A stretch of DNA of 5,193 nt from JBEKZQ01 sp049509675. Its GTDB lineage: Bacteria; Planctomycetota; Planctomycetia; Pirellulales; Thermoguttaceae. Below are positions 1-5,193 of this stretch, in pieces; the stretch's first letter is position 1; each line of letters begins with the position of its first letter. The DNA lies in assembly GCA_049509675.1 (NCBI GenBank), contig JBEKZQ010000441.1, positions 1 to 5,193 of the forward strand, written 5' to 3'. The notes beneath the pieces are model-generated. The model saw only the letters and a list, made by a program, of their open reading frames with translations. It did no database searches and had not been told where the DNA came from. The position numbers and the translations under genes were made by a program.

Positions 1-93
1 GGTCTAGAGCCGAGAGTAGGGCGGCAAACGACCGAAGACCCAGCAGAACCACGGTTTGCTCGACGCCACCCTACAGTTCATGAATAGTCCGGG

Positions 94-2409
94 TTACGGC
101 CTGGCGTTGGGTTGGAGCAGCCAGCCGACGGCCGCCGTCGTCGAATCCTGCGGCCTGCCGGCAAACAACGTGAGACGATCGGCAGCGCCGGCGGCGCGGT
201 ACGCGGCGGTTGTCACCGGCGGCGCATTGTCGCCCTCGCCCGTCAACCAGAGCGGATAGGGCGCCGAGAGCGCGAGCATCCCCGGCAGATCGAGGTACTT
301 GACGCCGCCGGGCAGGAAGTCGGCGTCGGCGATCGACGCAAGGTTGGCGAAACGGAAACCGGCCGTATCGATCGCCGCCCGGTCGATCAACGCCCCCGCC
401 TGGGCGCGGGCGGCAGCGACCCAATGCCCGGCCCCGCGCAGGCCGAGCACGTGGACTCGTTCTGCGCCGAGACGTTGCCGGGCAAAGGCAACCGCGGTAA
501 GGATGTCGTGTACGCGCTGCACGAACAACGGATGGTTGTAGCCGTAGGTGTAGGCCGCGTACTCCGCCCCATCGTGCAGATCGCTCGCGTTAAGGCGGTT
601 CCTGGCCATCGGTTTTCCGTCCGCGGTAAATTCGCCTTGCCCGAAAAGATCCACTGCCAGAAGAGCCGTTTTCGTGTTCAAGATTCGATCGATTGCATCG
701 CGGACCTGCCCCCGCGCGTCGAAGATCGACTGCTTCCCCTCCGCGGCAACCCAAACGACAACCTGCTTGTTCCAAACATCTGGTCGGAACAACAGCGCGG
801 GCAGTTCTTCGCGCGCAGCCCCATAGTTTATCAAGAGGCCGCGGAACTCGGAATTGTCAAGTCGCGCGGACATTCCCACGTCCACAGCCTTCACCGCCCC
901 GGCCGAGGGGACCCGGCGGCCGATGATCGAATCGATCGCTCCGCCGATCACCTCGCGGAACCGAACCAGTCCGGCCGCGTCCTTCGGCACCAGGTCGCTG
1001 ATCTGCCGCTGGCTATCCGCCGTGATCCATTTCAAGAGCGATCGCTCGTGCGCGTCGCCCTGCGGCGGCTTGGGATGGGCGTCGTCCCAGACGCTCATTT
1101 CGCCGCGCGACAGCGGCTGGTAGTCCTGCTCCACGATCGGCTCCGGCAGTCCCAGTTTCAAGTGCTTGTTGAGCCATTGGTACATTACCGCGCGGCTGGC
1201 ATAGTTGTAATTATGCGGGAACTGCAAGAGCGGCTTGGCCATCACGAGGTCCTCGGCGCCGAGCATCTTGTAATGTTGCTTCAACTCGGGCAGGCCCTTC
1301 GTGGCAATCTCCTTGGTCCAATCGTCGGCCGCAGTCATTCCCAGCGGCCGCGGGGCGATCAGCGCCGCGATCTCGACGTTGCCCGTGCCGATCCGCAGAT
1401 AACTGGCATTCTCACAGGTGCAACCGCCCTGCATGGCGGTAGAAACCATCACGGCGGGAAAAGCCACGGCCGGGCGCGGGTCAATGGCACAGAGGATGAA
1501 CGTCTGCGTGCCGCCGCCGCTGGCCCCCGTCACGGCGATCCGCTGCGGATCGACCTCGGGCAGACTGCTGAGCCAATCCAAGGCACAGATCGAGTTGTAC
1601 GTTTGCAAACCCATCATGGTTTGCAAACGCAACTCGGCCTGCGGGCTGAAGTAGCCCCAATCCTCGCGCGCGTTCATCTTCGCGCGGACGCCCGCCCGAT
1701 GCGGCAGTTGGATGCTGTCGGCGTATCCCTCCATGTCGTAATGGAAGACGATGCAGCCCATGCGGGCCAGTTGTACGCAGCGTGCCTGGAGCGGATAGCG
1801 GCCGCCGATCGGGAAACGTTCGGCCCCGGCCGCGATGTCATGTCGGACCTGCTTGTCGCCGGCATCGTAAAAGCGACCGTCGGGCCAGTGGCCGTGCGGG
1901 CAGAGCACGGCCGGCAATCGGCCCTGTCGCCCCTTGGGCCGATAGAGATTCCCGGTCACAAAATGGCCGGGAAAGCTCTGCAGGAAAACCTTGGCGACCG
2001 TGTAAACGTCCCGCTCGACGGCGCCATGCACGACCGCGTTGGGCGGTGTCTTGCTGGGCATGGGCCAGAGCCCTGTGGCCACCAGCAATTGCCGGCGGAG
2101 TTGTTTGGCCCGCTCTTGCCACGCTTGCTGCGAATGATAGGGGACGAAGGGAAAGTATCCATTCAGGTTCAGCAGGGGTTCCAGACGCCGGTCGTTGGGC
2201 AAGCAGCCTGGCGGCAAGACCCGCGGCGCATCCGCCCGCCCGTGCCCGGGGATAGGTGGCGCGGGCGGTTCTCCGGGTGTGCCCGGGGCATCGGCCCGCC
2301 CGCGCGCGGCGATCAGCAGCAAGGCGATGCCGAAGAGCAGTCGCAAAGATCGTTTCACGGCGCCGAAGCGAAACGCCACGCAGACAGAGGGAGTGCCGCA
2401 GGAAAACAT
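94..2409 (-). CDS. Secreted acetylxylan-esterase-like alpha/beta hydrolase with two hydrolase-type domains
   Basis: This 771-residue exported protein probably removes acetyl or other acyl groups from a carbohydrate; the substrate is unknown. The N-terminus has a basic stretch (K19, R20, R23), a hydrophobic core at about 24-35 and a likely Sec cleavage near ARGRADA (36-42), then a Pro/Gly-rich linker to about residue 68. The first hydrolase domain (about 75-430) has a C-P-H-G-H oxyanion-type motif (170-174), a GASGG nucleophile elbow with Ser297, a candidate acid at Asp362/Asp363 and a candidate His399. The Y-N-S-I-C-A-L-D helix and the G-C-T-C-E-N segment (329-334) fit the acetylxylan-esterase-like family found in Planctomycetota. 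A second domain (about 520-771) resembles a hydrolase fold but has Arg658 where a nucleophile would sit, so it is probably not catalytic. The ATG at 2409 was chosen because GAGGTGA lies just upstream; an internal GTG at codon 18 lacks such a site. It follows the oxidoreductase gene by 46 bp, probably in one operon. Family assignment is from motif recognition only. Confidence 0.88.
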   Translation of the reverse strand: MFSCGTPSVCVAFRFGAVKRSLRLLFGIALLLIAARGRADAPGTPGEPPAPPIPGHGRADAPRVLPPGCLPNDRRLEPLLNLNGYFPFVPYHSQQAWQERAKQLRRQLLVATGLWPMPSKTPPNAVVHGAVERDVYTVAKVFLQSFPGHFVTGNLYRPKGRQGRLPAVLCPHGHWPDGRFYDAGDKQVRHDIAAGAERFPIGGRYPLQARCVQLARMGCIVFHYDMEGYADSIQLPHRAGVRAKMNAREDWGYFSPQAELRLQTMMGLQTYNSICALDWLSSLPEVDPQRIAVTGASGGGTQTFILCAIDPRPAVAFPAVMVSTAMQGGCTCENASYLRIGTGNVEIAALIAPRPLGMTAADDWTKEIATKGLPELKQHYKMLGAEDLVMAKPLLQFPHNYNYASRAVMYQWLNKHLKLGLPEPIVEQDYQPLSRGEMSVWDDAHPKPPQGDAHERSLLKWITADSQRQISDLVPKDAAGLVRFREVIGGAIDSIIGRRVPSAGAVKAVDVGMSARLDNSEFRGLLINYGAAREELPALLFRPDVWNKQVVVWVAAEGKQSIFDARGQVRDAIDRILNTKTALLAVDLFGQGEFTADGKPMARNRLNASDLHDGAEYAAYTYGYNHPLFVQRVHDILTAVAFARQRLGAERVHVLGLRGAGHWVAAARAQAGALIDRAAIDTAGFRFANLASIADADFLPGGVKYLDLPGMLALSAPYPLWLTGEGDNAPPVTTAAYRAAGAADRLTLFAGRPQDSTTAAVGWLLQPNARP

Positions 2410-2413
2410 GGTT

Positions 2414-2420
2414 TCACCTC
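2414..2420 (-). promoter_or_regulatory. Ribosome binding site of the esterase-like gene
   Basis: On the minus strand GAGGTGA lies just upstream of the ATG at 2409, with its GAGG core 7 nt from the start codon. It decides in favour of this start over the in-frame GTG 17 codons further in, whose upstream sequence has no purine-rich Shine-Dalgarno match. It lies in the 46-bp gap after the oxidoreductase stop codon, which fits translation from a shared transcript. Confidence 0.65.
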
Positions 2421-2455
2421 AAGTGGTTTGACAAAGAAGGCTTTTCCCCGCCGGC

Positions 2456-3862
2456 TCACTCCATGCTCCAGCCTTGGCGATAGTGGGGGCGGACGTAGGC
2501 GTTGGCCTCCGCATCATTGGTCACCGCCATCTTCTCGCCGTCCCAAAGCAGCTTTCGGTTGGGATAGCGGACCGCCAGGTTCCCCATGAGCACCATCTCC
2601 GACAAAGGGCCGGAGTAATCGAAGTTCGAACTGGCCGGTCTGCCCCCCTTGCACGCGCGGACCCAATCGCGTTCATGTCCGGCCTGGCCGTCCGGAATGC
2701 GCTCCAGCGATTTGGCCGGCTGCCGATAGGCTTTCATGGCCGATTCGGGGATCAGGCGCGGACTGTGGCCGAAGCAGCCGCACATCAGGCTGCCCGTCTC
2801 GCCGACAAAGAGGACCCCGCCGTCGTCGTCGCCCATGCGGCGGCCTTCTTCAAGGGCCTCGGGGCGAGGCGGCATCATGCCCCCGTCCCACCAGGTCAGC
2901 TTGACTTCCGGCATGCCTTCGCGGGCGGGGAACTTGTAGCGCACGATCGTCGAGCGCGGGTACTGTTCGTTCTTGGGCTCGGTCTTCTGCCACAGTCCGC
3001 GCCAGTAGGTCGAGATGCAGCCTTCCACGCTGAGCGGATACTTCAGCTTCAAGGCCCAGAAGGGCGCGTCGAGGATGTGGCACCCCAGGTCGCCCAGAGA
3101 GCCGGTGCCGAAGTCCCACCACGCCCGCCAATTGCCCGGATGATAGGTGGGGTGATAAGGGCGCATGGCGGCGGGGCCGATCCACAGGTCCCAATCGAGT
3201 GCGGGCGGCACGGGCGGCGTTTCCTTGGGCCGCTCCACCTCAACGCTCTGCGGCCAGACCGGCCGATTGGTCCAGGCATGGACCTCGCGCACGGCGCCGA
3301 TCGCCCCAGCCGCGATCCATTCGCACAGCGTGCGGACGTCGTGGGAGGAATGCCCCTGGTTGCCCAGTTGCGTGACCACCTTGTGCTGGCGGGCGGCCTC
3401 GGTCAGCCGCCGCGCTTCGGACACCGCATGCGCCAGCGGCTTCTGCACGTACACGTGTTTGCCGCGCTCAATGGCAGCCAGGGCGATCACCGTGTGCGTG
3501 TGGTCAGGGGTTGCCACGATGACCGCGTCGAGGTCTTTCTGTCGATCGAGCATAACGCGGAAGTCTTTATATTGCTTGGCCCGCGGATACTTCTCGAAGG
3601 CCTTCTGGGCCAGGGAGGAATCCACGTCGCACAAGGCCGCGATGTTCTCGGCGGCGCAGGCGGCCAGGTTATTGGCGCCCATGCCGCCAACGCCGATGCC
3701 GGCGATGTTCAGTTTGTCGCTGGGCGGCGTGTTGCCCGGACCGCCCAAAACGTGCCGAGGCACGACGGAGACGGCCGCGGCGGCAATCGCCGTGCGGGCG
3801 AGGAACTCTCTGCGCGTAGTGGGGATTCCGCTTTTCTTGTGCGAATGAGCCGTGCTTTTCAT
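2456..3862 (-). CDS. Tat-exported Gfo/Idh/MocA family NAD(P)-dependent oxidoreductase
   Basis: This 468-residue protein is a probable sugar or polyol dehydrogenase that uses a nicotinamide cofactor; the substrate is unknown. A twin-arginine signal, T-R-R-E-F-L (16-21), is followed by an Ala-rich hydrophobic stretch to about residue 40. The Rossmann domain starts at about 51 with G-I-G-V-G-G (55-60), and Asp79 ends the second strand. The family's usual E-K-P motif reads Q-K-P (140-142), keeping Lys141. The C-terminal domain has the W-W-D-F-G-T-G-S-L-G-D-L-G-C-H segment (248-262), with Asp258 and His262 as candidate active-site residues. Length and layout match the exported Gfo/Idh/MocA proteins that are abundant in Planctomycetota. 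The open frame extends upstream to an ATG at 3937, but those 25 extra residues look non-coding and overlap the likely promoter. The ATG at 3862 has GAGAGG 7 nt upstream and places the Tat motif near the N-terminus, so I chose it. It is the first gene of a likely operon with the hydrolase. Confidence 0.92.
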   Translation of the reverse strand: MKSTAHSHKKSGIPTTRREFLARTAIAAAAVSVVPRHVLGGPGNTPPSDKLNIAGIGVGGMGANNLAACAAENIAALCDVDSSLAQKAFEKYPRAKQYKDFRVMLDRQKDLDAVIVATPDHTHTVIALAAIERGKHVYVQKPLAHAVSEARRLTEAARQHKVVTQLGNQGHSSHDVRTLCEWIAAGAIGAVREVHAWTNRPVWPQSVEVERPKETPPVPPALDWDLWIGPAAMRPYHPTYHPGNWRAWWDFGTGSLGDLGCHILDAPFWALKLKYPLSVEGCISTYWRGLWQKTEPKNEQYPRSTIVRYKFPAREGMPEVKLTWWDGGMMPPRPEALEEGRRMGDDDGGVLFVGETGSLMCGCFGHSPRLIPESAMKAYRQPAKSLERIPDGQAGHERDWVRACKGGRPASSNFDYSGPLSEMVLMGNLAVRYPNRKLLWDGEKMAVTNDAEANAYVRPHYRQGWSME

Positions 3863-3869
3863 GTGGGAG

Positions 3870-3875
3870 CCTCTC
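3870..3875 (-). promoter_or_regulatory. Ribosome binding site of the oxidoreductase gene
   Basis: Minus-strand GAGAGG ends 7 nt before the ATG at 3862. It supports this start, which gives a normal twin-arginine signal position, over the longer frame beginning at 3937. Confidence 0.6.
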
Positions 3876-3908
3876 GCCAGTGGAGTTGTCGGCGGGGGAA
3901 ACGATGCT

Positions 3909-3937
3909 ATGGTAACACGCCCCGGCGGACGAGACAA
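3909..3937 (-). promoter_or_regulatory. Candidate housekeeping-sigma promoter of the oxidoreductase-esterase operon
   Basis: On the minus strand TTGTCT (3937-3932) and TACCAT (3914-3909) are separated by exactly 17 bp. Each matches its consensus hexamer at four of six positions, and TG precedes the -10 by one base, as in extended -10 promoters. Transcription would begin near 3902, about 40 nt before the chosen start codon. The call is pattern-based; planctomycete promoters are not well characterised. Confidence 0.4.
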
Positions 3938-4283
3938 TTCACCATCCGTCGGCCTCGGTTTTTCGAGTTAAGTCGCAATACAAGCTCCTGGTCGTCCCAC
4001 GCTTCACGCCCTGATCGCGATTGTGACAACGACACCCGACCCCTTTAGCCTCTCCCTTTTCGGATCACCTTACGCAGCAAGCGGTTACGGCCATTAGAAA
4101 GACATGGGAATGGCAGACGCCTCATTGCCCAAGTATCACGCACCTCAACTCAAGAAATGTCGGAAAACACGGGGAATTCAAGGGTTATGTCATTTGCGGG
4201 TTGCCGGTTACTCCCGTATAGAGCGCACTTCAAGCAGCATGTAACTCTTCGGATGGGCCATCGGTAGTCGACACTCTCCGCGG

Positions 4284-4292
4284 TGCTATACT
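4284..4292 (+). promoter_or_regulatory. Extended -10 promoter candidate for the glycosyltransferase
   Basis: TGCTATACT is TG, one base, then TATACT, a five-of-six match to the -10 consensus with the extended TG element. No good -35 lies at 17 bp; TCGACA at 4268-4273 is too close to serve. Transcription would start near 4299, giving a leader of about 85 nt before the ATG at 4386. It would also lie downstream of an in-frame ATG at 4293, arguing against that longer start. Confidence 0.5.
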
Positions 4293-4373
4293 ATGAACGG
4301 TGAATTGGCTTGCCGATCATTTTGTGATTGTTTGGTTGTCCTTCGTCTTGCAGAGAACAGCAACCGTATCTTC

Positions 4374-4378
4374 GGGAG
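4374..4378 (+). promoter_or_regulatory. Ribosome binding site of the glycosyltransferase pseudogene
   Basis: GGGAG ends 7 nt before the ATG at 4386. It supports this start over the in-frame ATG at 4293, whose 31 extra residues do not resemble the start of a family 2 glycosyltransferase. Confidence 0.55.
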
Positions 4379-4783
4379 ATGCCAAATGAGTGATTATCCC
4401 CATGTCGAGAGATTTGAATCGGCAACAGTCATCCTCCCCGTGATGAACGAAACTACCTCGCTGAAGCAAACCGTGGACATCGTCCTCCGCGATGCCAGGG
4501 ACCGCATCAGGGAACTGCTGATCGTTGTTTGTGAACGAACGACGCCCGAAGCGATGGCTGTGGTGCGCCAACTCCAGAAAGATCTGGGGGACCTCATCGT
4601 GGTCCATCACCAGACGTTGCCGTTTCTCGGGGGCGCGCTCCGCGATGCGTTCGACGTGGCCCGAGGCAGCCATGTCATTATGATGGCAAGCGATCTCGAA
4701 ACCAACCCGAACGATGTTCATATATTGATCGCGGAAGCAGAGAAGAACCCGTCAGGAATTGTGGCTACGTCTCGCTGGATCAA

Positions 4784-4790
4784 GGGGGGA
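4784..4790 (+). other. G-run at the frameshift point, matching a -1 slippery heptamer
   Basis: Six G followed by A are read in the upstream frame as G GGG GGA, the X XXY YYZ pattern of -1 slippery sites. Slipping back one base would yield K-G-G-T then F-H-G-Y, matching the family. Equally, loss of one G from a seven-G run produces the same break. The second stop downstream (4931-4933) favours mutation over programmed recoding. I did not find a clear stimulatory hairpin right after it. Confidence 0.4.
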
Positions 4791-5115
4791 CGTTCCACGG
4801 TTACTCGAAGATCAAGCTTATGTGCAACTGGCTATTCCAGCATTTCTTCTCGTTCCTTTACTGTACAAAGCTTTCCGATATGATCTTCGGCTACCGGATC
4901 TTGCCGACGAAATTGGTCCAGGCCATCTGTTAGGAGGAACTTCGCCATCCTTTCAATCTTGAGACCATTGTCAAACCGCTAAGGCTGGGTGTGCCTGTCA
5001 GCGAAGTCCCTTCAATCTTGCATCCCCGGATCGTGGGCGAGTCGCAAATGCCTTTCTTTCGTAACTTTGAGCCCGTCTTTCGCGTAAGGGTTTTGATGAA
5101 AAGTAATTTTCCCGT

Positions 5116-5127
5116 CTCGCCGGCGAG
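5116..5127. repeat. Perfect 12-bp palindrome CTCGCCGGCGAG
   Basis: The sequence equals its own reverse complement over 12 bp. It lies in the tail of the glycosyltransferase pseudogene, after the last segment recognisable as family sequence (about 5100). With the stem-loop 24 bp downstream it could be part of a small palindromic repeat element, or simply chance in GC-rich DNA. Confidence 0.45.
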
Positions 5128-5151
5128 CAGCGTAGGCATGTTGTCAGGCTG

Positions 5152-5168
5152 CCGCCTTGGTGAGGCGG
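5152..5168. repeat. Stem-loop CCGCCT / AGGCGG at the pseudogene 3' end
   Basis: A perfect 6-bp inverted repeat with a 5-nt loop TGGTG, extendable by a T-G wobble, ends 8 bp before the last base of the stop codon of the glycosyltransferase reading. The following bases GTATATAGTG are not a T-tract, so an intrinsic terminator is not well supported. It may be a REP-like palindrome or an RNA hairpin protecting the transcript end. Confidence 0.4.
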
Positions 5169-5193
5169 GTATATAGTGTAGGTGATAAGTGCA

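Larger units (their letters stand above)
3863..4385. other. Divergent intergenic region without a convincing gene
   Basis: This stretch of about 520 bp separates the minus-strand operon from the plus-strand glycosyltransferase pseudogene. Beyond the two candidate promoters and two ribosome binding sites I see no supported gene. Base composition is visibly more AT-rich than in the operon from about 3940 onward. A 46-codon frame (4104-4244, plus) has no clear ribosome binding site and no recognisable motif. On the minus strand 4060-4031 reads as two G-rich blocks, AAAAGGG and AAAGGGGTCGGG, which vaguely recall REP-like elements of environmental bacteria. No second copy is present here to confirm that. 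Confidence 0.6.
4386..5176 (+). pseudogene. Family 2 glycosyltransferase, broken by a frameshift and an in-frame TAG
   Basis: The intact ancestor would transfer a sugar from an activated donor, probably onto a lipid or polysaccharide acceptor at the inner face of the membrane. The first 135 residues show a GT-A fold: V-I-L-P-V-M-N-E (15-22), L-I-V-V-C-E (45-50), a G-G-A-L-R-D segment (82-87) and the donor/metal-binding region A-S-D-L-E-T-N-P (101-108). After W-I-K-G-G (131-135) the meaningful reading moves to the -1 frame, where F-H-G-Y-S-K starts at 4793. It runs through S-D-M-I-F-G-Y-R (from 4874) to a TAG at 4931-4933, then continues with E-E-L-R-H-P-F-N-L-E-T and G-E-S-Q-M-P-F-F to the TAG ending at 5176. 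From memory of the family, the TAG sits where W-E-E-L is usual. Left unrepaired, the first frame ends at 4883 after 165 residues. Adding one base gives 264 codons, about the usual family length. A recent pseudogene is the best reading; assembly error or recoding are alternatives. Confidence 0.8.

Noticed and set aside
41..59. Weak hairpin AGCAGAAC / GTTTGCT downstream of the esterase stop
   Set aside because: The stem has a bulge and no T-tract follows on the minus strand, so it does not qualify as an intrinsic terminator.
1601..1628. Palindrome GTTTGCAAAC present twice at an 18-bp period
   Set aside because: It encodes L-Q-T-M-M-G-L-Q-T in the esterase-like protein, a segment that seems conserved in the family, so coding constraint explains it. 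An operator deep inside the gene is unlikely.
112..2589. Long plus-strand open frame of 825 codons opposite the esterase-like gene
   Set aside because: It mirrors the esterase gene in GC-rich DNA, is rich in Arg/Gly/Pro/His without any recognisable domain, and has no convincing ribosome binding site.
2474..4048. Long plus-strand open frame of 524 codons opposite the oxidoreductase gene
   Set aside because: Same situation: an antisense shadow of a clearly assigned gene, with low-complexity composition and no family motif.
4111..4129. TGGCA followed by TTGC, resembling a sigma-54 promoter
   Set aside because: The spacing between the GG and GC elements is several bases too long for a -24/-12 promoter.
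4104..4244. A 46-codon plus-strand frame in the intergenic region
   Set aside because: No clear ribosome binding site, no motif or membrane segment, and its length is expected by chance.
4293..4385. Upstream extension of the glycosyltransferase to the ATG at 4293
   Set aside because: This ATG directly follows the extended -10 element and would lie before the predicted transcription start; the added residues do not resemble the family N-terminus.

Overview
The window looks like chromosomal DNA from a member of the Planctomycetota, perhaps a Pirellulales-like lineage. This rests on a GC-rich pair of exported genes: a Tat-signal Gfo/Idh/MocA-type oxidoreductase followed by a large two-domain acetylxylan-esterase-like hydrolase. 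That pairing, and the family variants seen, are typical of planctomycete sugar-catabolic loci. The phylum assignment is an inference from gene content, since no rRNA or other marker is present.

Layout: positions 1-93 hold no gene. The minus strand carries a probable two-gene operon, read right to left. The oxidoreductase (3862 down to 2456) comes first. After a 46-bp gap with a good ribosome binding site comes the esterase-like hydrolase (2409 down to 94). Both proteins carry export signals (Tat and Sec respectively), so they probably act outside the cytoplasm on a carbohydrate or a derivative of one. The substrate cannot be told from the sequence.

Positions 3863-4385 form a divergent intergenic region of about 520 bp that is visibly less GC-rich than the operon. 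It holds a plausible promoter for the operon on the minus strand and an extended -10 promoter for the plus-strand gene. No convincing gene was found in it.

The right end (4386-5176, plus strand) is a family 2 glycosyltransferase that no longer reads through. Its frame breaks by one base right after a run of six G (4784-4789), and the continuing frame then meets an in-frame TAG at 4931-4933, where the family normally has a tryptophan codon. Adding one base restores a 263-residue protein (counting the TAG as a residue) of about normal family length. It is therefore best called a recent pseudogene, or a gene with assembly errors. The break does sit exactly on a perfect -1 slippery heptamer. Two GC-rich palindromes lie in its 3' tail. 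No clearly new biological system is visible; the broken glycosyltransferase is the part most worth a second look.
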